Notes: generated by a model from the letters alone, not told the origin. A stretch of DNA of 57,328 nt from an uncultured Bacteroidales bacterium (GCA_946187865.1 CAMHST010000009.1:1-57328), one strand, 5' to 3'; counted from the stretch's first letter, positions 42,301 through 51,008 are shown. Program-made: numbers and translations.

Positions 42301-43450
42301 TCAGATAATCTACCGGGACCGGGCTGATGCTCCCTTTTTCCCGGTCGTAGACAAACAATCCGTCCCGCTGGGTCGTGATCCACAGCAGTCCTTCCGGGTC
42401 CAGGCACAGGGAGGTGACGCTTTTATTATGGAAGAAAGAGGTGAGGAACTTGTTGCTGTCGAACTGGTTCTTGTAATAATAGGAGACGAAGAAGCCCTGG
42501 TCTGTGGTGCCGAACCAGAGGTTGTTCCGGCTGTCCTGGAAGATGGTGCGGATTTCTGCATCGGGCACATCGTAGGGGAATCCGGCCTCTCCCTGGCGGA
42601 CTACGCGGTCCTGGGCGGGATAATAGCAGAACAGGCCTGCTCCGATGACATTCAGCAGGACCACGGCCCCGTCGTCGGCCGAGAACAGCTGGTCGATATC
42701 TCCTTCCATGATCTCTTTTCTCCGGGTGAGGGCTTCGGGGATGGGTTTGGGCTTGAGCGTACGGGTGTCGATGATGCTGAAGCGTCCCATGCCGGAAAGC
42801 CAGACCTCACTTTCTCCCACCAGGCACTGATGATAGATAAAATGGGAAGAGGGGAGTTCTGCCAGCTTGGAGAAATCGTCCGGGCTGTAGATGCTCAGGG
42901 TGGCGCCGTTGCATACCCATAGGCGGTCTTGCCGGTCCAGAATGACGGCTGGTGCCCCGAAGGCGTTGAGGTCTCGGATAACGGGACGGAGCCGGTCTTC
43001 CGCTGCATCATAACGGAAGAGGACGCTGCCGTTGTGCAGGAGGATGTCTCCGGAGCGGGTTTCCAGGATCTGGGAGATGCTCCGGTTCTGGTCCGGAACG
43101 GCCAGGCGGCGGAAGCCTCCGGTCTCCGTCTTTATGGCCACCCCGTTCACCGTGGCAATCCAAAGGTCCCCTTTGCTGGCCGACAGGATGTGGTTGATCT
43201 GGTTATCTGGCAGCCCTAAGGTGTCGTCCGTACAGAAGTACTGGTGGAAGTTTTCCGGCGGAGTGTATTTGTTGAGCCCCCGGAATGTGCCCATCCAGAT
43301 TTGTCCCAGCCGGTCTTCGGCAAAAGCGTTCACCCGCTGGTTGGACAGGTGGTCCTGTATGATCAGCGTGCCTTCCTCGGCGAGCGGCAGGGTCCGCTGA
43401 GTGCAGGAAAGCAGCAGGAGACTGCCCAGAAGGATACAGATGTTTCTCAT
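39395..43450 (-). CDS. Hybrid two-component sensor/regulator (HTCS)
   Basis: A 1351-residue one-protein signalling system typical of Bacteroidota polysaccharide loci. A lipobox-like SCTQR (Cys16) ends the signal. Residues about 30-690 hold two propeller-type Reg_prop sensor modules with repeats such as LGQIWMGTFRGLNKY and GDLWIATVNGV, then a Y_Y_Y domain (about 690-770) and a transmembrane helix (about 775-800). The kinase has phosphoacceptor His838 in NVAHEFRTPL and ATP-binding blocks NLLSNALKF and DNGPGIPED. The receiver (about 1105-1220) has Asp1153 in VISDVVMPG, and an AraC-type HTH (1250-1351) closes it. It should bind an imported oligosaccharide in the periplasm and activate the divergent susC operon; the -7 box for its own gene is at 43475-43482. 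Confidence 0.93.
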   Translation of the reverse strand: MRNICILLGSLLLLSCTQRTLPLAEEGTLIIQDHLSNQRVNAFAEDRLGQIWMGTFRGLNKYTPPENFHQYFCTDDTLGLPDNQINHILSASKGDLWIATVNGVAIKTETGGFRRLAVPDQNRSISQILETRSGDILLHNGSVLFRYDAAEDRLRPVIRDLNAFGAPAVILDRQDRLWVCNGATLSIYSPDDFSKLAELPSSHFIYHQCLVGESEVWLSGMGRFSIIDTRTLKPKPIPEALTRRKEIMEGDIDQLFSADDGAVVLLNVIGAGLFCYYPAQDRVVRQGEAGFPYDVPDAEIRTIFQDSRNNLWFGTTDQGFFVSYYYKNQFDSNKFLTSFFHNKSVTSLCLDPEGLLWITTQRDGLFVYDREKGSISPVPVDYLIQDNKVGYIRCNKVFVDAQGEYWLLFTDKFQVLRCRREGLRFVPIDRIGAIAPLAAAQDDRGRVWIGGMGPDLQVYDKDTRQVKSVPLTSGSQWTFVTNLLPTEPGQILVGAFNLPMLAVNNYTDEVRELPLTPEEEAACIRRSVRIPNCLYKDSAGDVWLGTITNGLMHRDGESGSTTLIQGVSCEDIASIQEDRQGNIWVSTLNGLGKWDRSLGRFVNYYQEDGIGGNQFSDRASCIYPDGTLVFGGTHGITWFNPLDVSQKRPVSLVFQDLTIHNQLVRPGAGGPIATELENCPDITLQDQENGFSISFAALDYSGNERTNYYYMMEGFDKYWVSAGAVHEAYYANLPAGNYRFRVKIDNNSNSIVETESFLRVKVLPPWYASWWAILLWAALGLLLLGVGYTFWRHVRRVRREAARHIREERREREKAEEAEAAEKKLNRIQMNYFSNVAHEFRTPLTMIAGPVSQLSASPTIKGEDRQLVGIIQRSATWMLSLVNQLLDFNRIGNKKLQMKVAKMDVTGPLRDIASLFRFNAESKGIDFVTYGLEEPFTMWVDADKMQKIVMNLLSNALKFTPPGGKVSLSFDVVSREEAAARFPLTPADTDGQYASVSVADNGPGIPEDQLEKIFERFFQASSRQETQGSGIGLFYARALCGFHHGYIKAWNREDGGALFNFILPVSASSYTEDERTTEQAQLQIMVPTQDASPAEAQTETGRRHIVVVDDDIDIANYLKMLLKPSYKVSVYFDGASALKGMEEEDAPDLVISDVVMPGMSGYELCEAIKGNLQLSHIPVVLVTAKVAVENQVQGLDKGADAYVTKPFQPAYLTALVKSLLENREKLHRQLGSVTTTEDIAPEALSPRDAAFMKDLYELMEKELANNDLDITRMTEMMKISRTKFYYKVKGLTGENPSVFFKRYKLNRAADLLKEGKYNMSEIAYMTGFNTLSHFSTSFKKQFGVPPSDYTG

Positions 43451-43474
43451 CCGCGGTTAAGTTTAAGATTTTTT

Positions 43475-43482
43475 CAAATATA
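43475..43482 (-). promoter_or_regulatory. -7 box for HTCS gene
   Basis: On the minus strand TATATTTG, a perfect TAnnTTTG, 24 bases before the HTCS start codon. The GAACA operator (43507-43536) begins 24 bases upstream of it, where the -33 region lies, so autoregulation is plausible. Confidence 0.65.
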
Positions 43483-43506
43483 CTATTTTTCGCGCATTAA
43501 CTATTG

Positions 43507-43536
43507 TTTTTGAACATCCGAGAACATTTTTGAACA
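43507..43536. promoter_or_regulatory. Candidate HTCS operator: three GAACA units at 10-bp spacing
   Basis: TTTTTGAACA occurs at 43507-43516 and 43527-43536, with TCCGAGAACA exactly between. The three GAACA cores (43512, 43522, 43532) are spaced by 10 bp, one DNA turn, so all face the same side. It lies between the divergent HTCS and susC genes, 72 bp upstream of the susC -7 box. AraC-type domains bind such direct repeats. The assignment to this HTCS is inference. Confidence 0.6.
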
Positions 43537-43608
43537 AATAAAATATTTGAATAATTCATTCCGGAAAGGATTTGTTATTGGCGAAAAAAGGATGGGACCG
43601 AACTGTCT

Positions 43609-43616
43609 TACCTTTG
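43609..43616 (+). promoter_or_regulatory. -7 box for susC operon
   Basis: TACCTTTG matches TAnnTTTG perfectly. No -33 element at the normal distance, as expected for an activator-dependent promoter. The leader to the ATG at 43678 is about 58 bases and A/T-rich. Confidence 0.65.
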
Positions 43617-43677
43617 TACCGTGAGACTGCATAAAGTTTAACCAAACTATAATCATTAACCATTAACAACTTTTCGC

Positions 43678-46600
43678 ATGAGCAATTCCTTATTTAAGAG
43701 GTTCACAGCCGCAGCGCTGTCGCTCCTTGTGGGATGGACGCTCGCTGCCCAGCAGCGGGTAACCATCACGGGAACAGTCATTGACGACCAGGGCGAACCC
43801 ATGATTGCCGCCGGTGTTGTGCAGAAAGGCACCACCAACGGCACCATCACGGACCTGGACGGCAAGTACACCCTCACGGTTCCTCAGGGAGCCACCATCG
43901 AATTCTCTTCCGTGGGTTATGTGTCCCAGGAAGTGGTGGCTGCCCAGAGCGGTACCATCGACATCACCATGGCCACCGACACCCAGATGATCGAAGAGAC
44001 GGTGGTGGTGGGTTACGGTGTACAGCGCAAGTCCGATGTTACCGGTTCCATCTCCCAGGTGAAGTCCGAGGACATCCAGAACCGTACCATCACCTCGCCG
44101 GAGAGCGCTCTCCAGGGCAAGACCGCCGGTGTGCAGGTGTTCTCCAGCTCCGCCCGCCCGGGCGCCGCTCCCAGCATCCAGGTGCGCGGTATTTCCTCCA
44201 ACGGTACTTCCAATCCGCTGTATGTGGTTGACGGTCGCCGGACCAATTCCATCGCCGGTATCGACCCCAACGACATCGAGTCCATGGAAGTGCTCAAGGA
44301 CGGTGCTTCGGCCGCCATCTACGGCGCCGAGGCTGGTAACGGCGTAATCATGATCACTACCCGGCGCGGTCAGGGCGAGGGCAAGATCAGCTACTCCTAC
44401 CAGCTCACCTCCCAGAGCCTGAACCATATCCCCCAGGTGATGAACGCCGAGGAGTACTTCCAATATTATATGGAGAACGGCCGGTTCCAGCTCACCGACT
44501 TGTACGAACACTGGGACTTCAAGACCAACACCGACTGGCTGGGCTATTCCTATGAGAATTCCCTGATGCAGCATCACAACCTCTCATTCAGCGCCGGCAA
44601 CGACCGCGGAAACCTCTATATCTCTGGTACCTACCTGGATAATAACGGTATGTTCAAGGGAGATGCCGACGTGTACAAGCGCCTCACCTTCATGGTCAAC
44701 GGTTCCTGGAAGTTCAAGCCCTGGCTGGAAATCCAGACCAACAACCAGGTAGAGTACTATCAGGTACGTTCCGTCTCCGAGGGCAGCGACTACGGCTCCG
44801 CCGTGCTGGCCGCCCTGCAGCTGGACCCGCTCACCGCTCCCACCTATACCCGGGACAACCTGCCCGCCCACATGCGCGCCCTCCAGGAAAGCGGACGTAC
44901 GCTCATGCAGGACGAGAACGGTGACTACTACGGCATCTCCTGGTACAACCCCTCCGAGAACGTGAACCCGCTGGTGATGCGCGACCGTTCCTACAGCCTG
45001 TCAACGGGCTTCAACATCAACGGTTCCACCTCCATCAATTTCATGCCTTTCAAGAACCTTACGTTCACTTCCCGCGTAGGTTACCGGCTCTCCGCCGGCG
45101 ACAACTACGGTTACAGTCTCCGCTACTACATCAACCAGAACGCCTACCAGAATTATATCGGCCTGTCCGGCTCGGGAAACAACAGCGTCTACTACCAGTG
45201 GGAGAACTTCGCCAACTGGAACCAGAGCTTCGGCAACCATAACATCACCGCCATGGTGGGTACGTCCTACTCCAACACCCGCAGCTTCTCGCTGAACGGT
45301 AGCTACCGCGGATCGGACGACGACCTGGGCGTCACCCAGGACAACCCCCTGTTCTACTATTTCGCCTACCATTCGGCCAATGCCGTCCCTTCCGTGGGCG
45401 GCGCTGAGCCCACCTTCGGCCGCAAACTGTCCTACTTCGGCCGCCTGGGCTGGAACTACAAGGGCCGTTATAACCTCCAGGCTTCTTTCCGTGCCGATGC
45501 TGCCGACCTCTCCATCCTGCCCAAGCCCATGCGCTGGGGTTACTTCCCGTCCGTGTCGGCTGGCTGGACCCTTTCCGAAGAAAACTTCTTCGCGGGCCTG
45601 AAGAACGTGGTGAACTACGCCAAGCTTCGCGCCAGCTGGGGCCAGAACGGTTCCCTTGCCGGCCTGGGCGGCTACCGCTATGCCAATGTGATTGCCTCTA
45701 CCGGCAAGTATCCTACCGGAAACGGCATGGAATACATCCTGGGCTACGCCCCGTCCTCTTCCGGCAATGACGAACTCAAGTGGGAGACCTCCGAGCAGCT
45801 CAACTTTGGCCTGGACATGCGTTTCCTGCGCGACCGCCTCACCTTCAGCGTGGACTGGTTCAACAAGATGACCAAGGACCTGATTGTAACCGGTATCACT
45901 CCTTCCACCGTGGTGGGCGTACGGGCCTCGCCCGTGAACGCCGGTAACGTACGTAACACCGGTCTTGAGTTCGAGCTCAAGTGGCGCGACCAGATTGGTG
46001 ACTTCCAGTACAGCATCGGCGGAAACCTCTCCACCCTCAAGAACGAGGTTACCTACATCCACGAGACCCTCTCCGACGGTATTGACGGCACCGGCGTGCG
46101 CAACTACGGCACCATCACCCGCTTCGAGAAAGGCTATCCCGCCTGGCACTTCTACGGATACCATTTCACCGGAATCGACCCCAACACAGGCGATGCCATG
46201 TTCGCGGACTACGACGGTGTAGAAGGTGCCACGCAGGCCGACAAGATTGACCTGGGCTCCGGTATCCCTACCCTTAACTATGGTGTCACCCTCACCGCAG
46301 CCTGGAAGGGCCTGGACGCCGTGGTGTTCCTCACCGGCGCGGCCGGCAGCAAGATCTACAACTGCCTCACCGTGGTGGACTATCCGTCCAACCGCCTGAG
46401 CTTCCTCACCAAGGACCGCTGGACGCCTACCCATACGAACGGCACCATGCCCGCCGCCAATGCATCCAACTGGCAGCAGTTCCTCACCTCCGACGGCGTG
46501 GTCTTCGACGGCTCCTATGCCAAGATCAAACAGATCCAGCTGGGTTATACCCTGCCGCAGAGCTTCACCCGCAAGTTCAAGGTGGACAACCTCCGTATCT

Positions 46601-46746
46601 ACGGTTCCCTGGACGACTTCTTCACCTTCTCCAACTATCCGGGCTTCGATCCCGAGGTTACCGGTACAGGCAGCAGCCTGGGCGTGGACAAGGGTACCTA
46701 TCCTACCGCCAAGAAGGTTGTCTTCGGTGTAAACATCACCTTCTAA
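43678..46746 (+). CDS. SusC/RagA-family TonB-dependent outer-membrane transporter
   Basis: A 1022-residue SusC-like transporter. Signal peptide (to about residue 24, LAA-QQ), carboxypeptidase-D regulatory-like beta domain (27-105), TonB-box-like ETVVVGYG (about 105-112), plug (115-230; QGKTAGVQVFSS, IQVRGISSNG, LYVVDGRR, DIESMEVLKDGASAAIYGAEAGNGVIMI), and a 22-strand type barrel to the terminal Phe (VVFGVNITF). It imports oligosaccharides through the outer membrane together with the adjacent SusD. It is the first gene of an operon with susD and a surface lipoprotein, all with spacings of 1-21 bases. Expression probably depends on the divergent HTCS via the GAACA site. Confidence 0.95.
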   Translation: MSNSLFKRFTAAALSLLVGWTLAAQQRVTITGTVIDDQGEPMIAAGVVQKGTTNGTITDLDGKYTLTVPQGATIEFSSVGYVSQEVVAAQSGTIDITMATDTQMIEETVVVGYGVQRKSDVTGSISQVKSEDIQNRTITSPESALQGKTAGVQVFSSSARPGAAPSIQVRGISSNGTSNPLYVVDGRRTNSIAGIDPNDIESMEVLKDGASAAIYGAEAGNGVIMITTRRGQGEGKISYSYQLTSQSLNHIPQVMNAEEYFQYYMENGRFQLTDLYEHWDFKTNTDWLGYSYENSLMQHHNLSFSAGNDRGNLYISGTYLDNNGMFKGDADVYKRLTFMVNGSWKFKPWLEIQTNNQVEYYQVRSVSEGSDYGSAVLAALQLDPLTAPTYTRDNLPAHMRALQESGRTLMQDENGDYYGISWYNPSENVNPLVMRDRSYSLSTGFNINGSTSINFMPFKNLTFTSRVGYRLSAGDNYGYSLRYYINQNAYQNYIGLSGSGNNSVYYQWENFANWNQSFGNHNITAMVGTSYSNTRSFSLNGSYRGSDDDLGVTQDNPLFYYFAYHSANAVPSVGGAEPTFGRKLSYFGRLGWNYKGRYNLQASFRADAADLSILPKPMRWGYFPSVSAGWTLSEENFFAGLKNVVNYAKLRASWGQNGSLAGLGGYRYANVIASTGKYPTGNGMEYILGYAPSSSGNDELKWETSEQLNFGLDMRFLRDRLTFSVDWFNKMTKDLIVTGITPSTVVGVRASPVNAGNVRNTGLEFELKWRDQIGDFQYSIGGNLSTLKNEVTYIHETLSDGIDGTGVRNYGTITRFEKGYPAWHFYGYHFTGIDPNTGDAMFADYDGVEGATQADKIDLGSGIPTLNYGVTLTAAWKGLDAVVFLTGAAGSKIYNCLTVVDYPSNRLSFLTKDRWTPTHTNGTMPAANASNWQQFLTSDGVVFDGSYAKIKQIQLGYTLPQSFTRKFKVDNLRIYGSLDDFFTFSNYPGFDPEVTGTGSSLGVDKGTYPTAKKVVFGVNITF

Positions 46747-46759
46747 TATCCAGAGCCTT

Positions 46760-48301
46760 ATGAAAAAAGCATTAATCATACTCGCCGCAGCCGCCTGCAC
46801 CGCTGCCGCCGTCTCCTGCTCCAACCAGCTGGATATTCCCCAGCATGGTGTGCTGGACTACAATACCTACTATCAGACCGACGACCAGATCACATCGGCC
46901 AACATTGCCATGTACCTGGAGGTTCGCGGTTGGGAATACAATGTGAAACTGTGCAAGGCCATGCTCACGGACGATTTCTGGGCCGGCGGTTCCATGCGCG
47001 GTGACAACACAGACCTGGAGCATCTGAACGAATTTACCTTCGATGCCGAGCAGGACTACGTGGAGAACATGTTCACCACTTACTACACCCTCATCTACAA
47101 GGCCAACGTTATCCTGGGCCATGTGGATCCGGAGCTGGGCGACGTGGCCAAGCGGGCCATCGCCGAGGCCAAGGTGTTCCGTGCCTTCGCCTACTTCGAC
47201 CTCAAGACCATGTGGGGCAACCCGCCGCTGGTAGACCATGAGCTGGCTCCTTCCGAGTACAACGTGCCCAACGGTACCGACGAGGAACTCTGGAACCTGA
47301 TGGAAACCGACCTTACCGAGGCTATCGCTTCCGGATACCTGGTGGAGAAAACCGGTGCCGACGACAGCCAGACCTGGCGCGTGACCAAGCAGTTCGCCCA
47401 GGCGCTCCTTGGCAAGGTTTATCTGTGGCAGGAGAAATATGCCGAGGCCGCCGCCCAGTTCGACGCTGTGGTGGGCTCTGGCAAATACCGCCTCTTCGAA
47501 GACTACGGCGGTCTGTTCCGCAGCGAGAACAAACACAACTGCGAATCCATCTTCGAGAACAACCGCATCCATGACGACAACGACTCGTTCCAGAACTTCA
47601 GCATGTACGCCCTCATGACCAACTGGCGCATGGACAAGATGAACTGGCCGGCCGACACGCCCATGATGAACACCGGATGGGGCTTCCGCGTACCCACCAA
47701 GAGCCTGTACGACGATTTCGTGGCTGTGGAAGGGGCCGACGGCTACCGCCTGAACAATTCCCTCAAGACCCTGGATCAGCTGAATTCCGAGCTGGGCATC
47801 ACCCTCAAGGCGCCCATCATCGGCGAAGGATACTTCATGTGGAAACTCCGCATCCTGGCCTCCGAGCGCGGCATGGGCAACGACTTCGTATATGCCGCCA
47901 ATACCATCTGGATGCGTTATGCGGAAGTCCTTCTGTGCGGGGCCGAGGCACACTTCAAGGCCGGCAACACGGCCAAGGCCACGGACTACCTGAACCAGAT
48001 CCGCCGCCGCGCCAAGGCTCCCGAGGTGGGAAGCGCCACCCTGGACGACATCAAGCGCGAGAAACGCATCGAACTCTTCGGCGAAAGCGTACGTTTCCAG
48101 GACCTGCTCCGCTGGGGCGAAGGTTCCCGGATGGCCGACAACGGCAAACAGTATCCTCAGCTGGAGGTGAACGGACAGGTAACCTGGGTCAACTGCAACA
48201 ACTCCGTGAGTGGCTTCAAGGCCGGCAAGCATGACCACCTGCCTTATCCCGCCACCGAGATCCGCCTGAACTCTGAAATCCGACAGAACGCTGGGTATTA
48301 A
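46760..48301 (+). CDS. SusD/RagB-family glycan-binding lipoprotein
   Basis: A 513-residue SusD-like surface lipoprotein (lipobox AVSCSN, Cys20). The family start LDIPQHGVLDYNTYYQTDDQI, the TPR-like helical core (KANVILGHVDPELGD, AIAEAKVFRAFAYFDLKTMWGNPPLVD), and the late blocks WMRYAEVLLCGAEAHFKAGN, LNQIRRRA and IKREKRIELFGE(S)VRFQDLLRWG are all characteristic. SusD acts as a lid on the SusC transporter and captures the glycan. The usual family length is 500-600 residues. It begins 13 bases after susC and is followed 21 bases later by the repeat lipoprotein. There is no hint of a different reading start. The bound sugar cannot be predicted. Confidence 0.95.
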   Translation: MKKALIILAAAACTAAAVSCSNQLDIPQHGVLDYNTYYQTDDQITSANIAMYLEVRGWEYNVKLCKAMLTDDFWAGGSMRGDNTDLEHLNEFTFDAEQDYVENMFTTYYTLIYKANVILGHVDPELGDVAKRAIAEAKVFRAFAYFDLKTMWGNPPLVDHELAPSEYNVPNGTDEELWNLMETDLTEAIASGYLVEKTGADDSQTWRVTKQFAQALLGKVYLWQEKYAEAAAQFDAVVGSGKYRLFEDYGGLFRSENKHNCESIFENNRIHDDNDSFQNFSMYALMTNWRMDKMNWPADTPMMNTGWGFRVPTKSLYDDFVAVEGADGYRLNNSLKTLDQLNSELGITLKAPIIGEGYFMWKLRILASERGMGNDFVYAANTIWMRYAEVLLCGAEAHFKAGNTAKATDYLNQIRRRAKAPEVGSATLDDIKREKRIELFGESVRFQDLLRWGEGSRMADNGKQYPQLEVNGQVTWVNCNNSVSGFKAGKHDHLPYPATEIRLNSEIRQNAGY

Positions 48302-48322
48302 TCGTCTAATCCGAAGCATATC

Positions 48323-49549
48323 ATGAAAAAGAATATCATACTGCTTGCCTGCATGGTGCTTGGCCTGAGCGCCTGCTACAAGTCCGAGCTGGAGCCGCTC
48401 AAGGGAATATTCCCCGCTCCCACCGTGGTCAGCGGCACCTCCGCCGCAACGGCCACTTCCGAGAAAGCCGACGGCAAACGCCTCTTTGTGGTGAACCTGA
48501 ACGAAGGCGGCAACCAGTTCCGCCTGAACCTGGTGGGGGACAAGTACTTCCTTACCGCCAATACCTATACCCCGGCCTCCGAGGCTGCGGCCAAGAAGGG
48601 CAACTTCATCAGCGGAAACACGCAGGTGAACGGACAGCCCGTCCAGAGCGGTAAGATCACGGTGGCCCACACCCCGATTGACGAGGTGAACAATACCTAC
48701 AAGATCGACGCCGTGCTCTTCCTCGCCGACGGTACGCCCTACACCCTTTCCTGGGCAGGAAACCTGGCCTTTGAGCCGGATCCTGTGGCAGGCGACATCG
48801 TGGTGGAGAACTTCCTCTCCGAGGAAACCGCCCCTACCGACGCCGGAACGCTCAAGCACACCCTCACCATCACCAACGGTGACGGTGCCGTGGCGGCCGT
48901 ATTCGAGGTGTACACCCCGGGCGGCGTAATGGGCATCGCCGGTACCTATACCTGCATCGAGTATGCCGAGGCCAATGCCGACGGTTACGTGGTGGGCAAC
49001 GGCTGGAGCTTCCCCGACTGGGGCATCGCCGGCGGTTCCTATGTGGTCGTTGACGGTGCGCGCGTGGATATAGCCCCCGGCCAGATCGTGCAGATCGCTG
49101 CCCTCAGCCCCACCGCCTACGTGTTCACCATCGACGGGGAAGACGCCCTGGTGGCGGGCTCCGTCCCGGGTGAAGGCATCGTCATCCCCAACACCGGCTC
49201 CGTCGTGTCGTCGGCCACCGATGCCGGCACCACCAAGCACGCAGTCACCATCCTGGACGAGGACGGCGCCGAGGCTGCCTACTTCGAGCTGTACACGCCT
49301 GCCGGCGTCACCGGTCTGGGCGGCAGCTACACCTGCATCGAATATGCCGAGGCCAATGCCGACGGTTATGTGGCGGGCAACGGCTGGAGCTTCCCCGACT
49401 GGGGCATCGCCGGCGGTTCCCACTACAAGGCGGGCGGTTCTTCCGTTGACCTGGCCGTGGGCGAGATCGTGAGCGTGATGCATCTGGGTGCCAACATGTT
49501 CTCCTTCAGCGTCTCTTCCGGTTTCTCCATCCTGGTAAAGGTCCAGTAG
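48323..49549 (+). CDS. Surface lipoprotein with duplicated module (SusE/SGBP position)
   Basis: A 408-residue lipoprotein (lipobox LSACYK, Cys18) placed directly after susD, the usual location of surface glycan-binding proteins (SusE/SusF or SGBP). I do not recognise its family. Residues about 155-280 and 282-408 are two related modules of about 127 residues: each has TDAGT-KH, an A-VFE/YFE-like VYTP block, and YTCIEYAEANADGY followed by NGWSFPDWGIAGGS. The protein-level duplication is clear, and 90 bases are almost identical. The N-terminal 150 residues (GGNQFRLNLVGDKYFLTANTYTPAS, INGQPVQSGKI-type) form a separate beta-rich domain. Likely role: binding of the polysaccharide at the cell surface. 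That comes from position, not from homology. Confidence 0.8.
   Translation: MKKNIILLACMVLGLSACYKSELEPLKGIFPAPTVVSGTSAATATSEKADGKRLFVVNLNEGGNQFRLNLVGDKYFLTANTYTPASEAAAKKGNFISGNTQVNGQPVQSGKITVAHTPIDEVNNTYKIDAVLFLADGTPYTLSWAGNLAFEPDPVAGDIVVENFLSEETAPTDAGTLKHTLTITNGDGAVAAVFEVYTPGGVMGIAGTYTCIEYAEANADGYVVGNGWSFPDWGIAGGSYVVVDGARVDIAPGQIVQIAALSPTAYVFTIDGEDALVAGSVPGEGIVIPNTGSVVSSATDAGTTKHAVTILDEDGAEAAYFELYTPAGVTGLGGSYTCIEYAEANADGYVAGNGWSFPDWGIAGGSHYKAGGSSVDLAVGEIVSVMHLGANMFSFSVSSGFSILVKVQ
48950..49039 (+). repeat. Near-identical 90-base repeat, copy 1
   Basis: Differs from copy 2 (49331-49420) at three positions only, so about 97% identity, 381 bases apart and in frame. It encodes the TCIEYAEANADGY to PDWGIAGGS segment of each module. 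Confidence 0.9.
49331..49420 (+). repeat. Near-identical 90-base repeat, copy 2
   Basis: Partner of 48950-49039. Of the three differences, two are synonymous (GAG/GAA, TAC/TAT) and one changes Val to Ala (GTG/GCG). The flanking parts of the modules are much more diverged. Confidence 0.9.
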
Positions 49550-49550
49550 C

Positions 49551-51008
49551 ATGTCCCGCAAGAGCATCCTTCTTTCAGCGGTCGCTGCCCTTGCCCTCGT
49601 CAGCTGCGGGGGCGGGGGAGCGCCTGCCGTCCGGGAGAGCGCCTGTATGCTGGAGACATCGGCCAAACTGACTACGGCCCGGACAACATCCGGCCCGGTA
49701 GCCGGTTACATAGACGGCGGAGTGTATATCTACAAGGGTATCCCTTATGCCAAAGCCGACCGTTTCATGCCGCCCCAGGATCCCGATCCCTGGACGGACG
49801 TCCGTCCCAGCCGGGCTCACGGTCCCACTTGTCCGCAGGGCCCCCGTGCCGGGTGGTACTCTGACGAACAGGCCTTCTCCATGCACTGGGACGACGGCTT
49901 CCCGGACGAGGACTGCCTCCGGGTGAACATCTGGACTACAGGCCTCGCCGACGGGAAAAAGCGTCCGGTGATGGTGTGGCTCCACGGCGGCGGCTTCTCG
50001 GCCGGCTCCGGACAGGAGCTCATCAGCTATGACGGGACCAACCTGGCCCGCGACCATGGCGTGGTGGTGGTCACACTGAACCATCGGCTCAACGTGCTGG
50101 GCTTCCTGGACCTGTCAGCCTTCGGCGGCAAGTACGCGCAGAGCGGCAATGTTGGCATGCTGGATATCGTGAAGGCCCTGGAATGGGTCCGGGAGAACAT
50201 CGCCTTCTTCGGGGGTGATCCATCCAATGTGACCATCTTCGGCCAAAGCGGAGGTGGCGGAAAAGTCTGCACCCTGATGGCCATGCCTTCGGCGAAGGGG
50301 CTTTTCTCCAAGGCGATCGTGGAGAGCGGCTCCATCACCGAACTGATGGACCAGAAGTACTCCCGCCGGATCGGTGCCGAGACCGTGGAGGCCCTGGGCC
50401 TCACGCCTTCCCGGGTGGACCAGATTGCGCAGGTGCCCTATGAGACGCTCTACGCCGCTTATCAGAAAGCGCTGGGCAAGGTGCGTGAAGAGGCGCAGGC
50501 CGACGGGGCCATGCCCTCCGACATCCTCGGCGCCATCCTTTTCGGCGCGATGCCCGTGGTGGACGGGGAGGTGATTCCCGCCCAGCCCTCTTCGGCGGCG
50601 GCACTGGCTCTGTCCAAGGATATTCCCGTGATTGTGGGCACCACGTACAACGAGTTCACCCGTGACCAGGAAGATCCCATCTTCAAACCGCTGGCCATCC
50701 GGCAGGCCAAGGACCGCACGGCGGCCGGCTGCGCGCCGGTGTACCTGTACCAGTTCGACTGGGCCTCTCCCGTGATGGACGGAGCCTTGGGCAGTACGCA
50801 CTGTCTGGAGATTCCCTTTGTCTTTGACAATGTGGCGCTTCACAACACGTTCACGGGCGGCTGCGACGACGCCGTTCAGCTGGGACACCGCATGAGCCGC
50901 GTGTGGACCAACTTTGCCAAGACCGGTGTACCCTCGGCCGATGGGATTCCCGCGTGGGAAGTCTATCCCCGGGTGATGCATTTTAATATCGAAAGTACGC
51001 TTCAATAA
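49551..51008 (+). CDS. Type B carboxylesterase lipoprotein
   Basis: A 485-residue lipoprotein (lipobox LVSCGG, Cys19) of the carboxylesterase type B family. Oxyanion HGGG is at 145-148 and the nucleophile is Ser233 in IFGQSGGGGKV. The expected acid lies around NEFTRDQED and the histidine in GSTHCLEIPFVFDN. The elbow is GQSGG rather than the more usual GESAG. It starts one base after the stop of the repeat lipoprotein, so it belongs to the susC operon, and ends with a stop overlapping the next start by one base. It probably removes acetyl, methyl or hydroxycinnamoyl esters from the glycan at the cell surface. It is a relative of the esterase half of the FMN fusion at 1022-2941. Confidence 0.85.
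   Translation: MSRKSILLSAVAALALVSCGGGGAPAVRESACMLETSAKLTTARTTSGPVAGYIDGGVYIYKGIPYAKADRFMPPQDPDPWTDVRPSRAHGPTCPQGPRAGWYSDEQAFSMHWDDGFPDEDCLRVNIWTTGLADGKKRPVMVWLHGGGFSAGSGQELISYDGTNLARDHGVVVVTLNHRLNVLGFLDLSAFGGKYAQSGNVGMLDIVKALEWVRENIAFFGGDPSNVTIFGQSGGGGKVCTLMAMPSAKGLFSKAIVESGSITELMDQKYSRRIGAETVEALGLTPSRVDQIAQVPYETLYAAYQKALGKVREEAQADGAMPSDILGAILFGAMPVVDGEVIPAQPSSAAALALSKDIPVIVGTTYNEFTRDQEDPIFKPLAIRQAKDRTAAGCAPVYLYQFDWASPVMDGALGSTHCLEIPFVFDNVALHNTFTGGCDDAVQLGHRMSRVWTNFAKTGVPSADGIPAWEVYPRVMHFNIESTLQ

Noticed and set aside
46772..49666. 964-codon open frame opposite susD and the repeat lipoprotein
   Set aside because: It spans three real genes and has no signal peptide or recognised domain.
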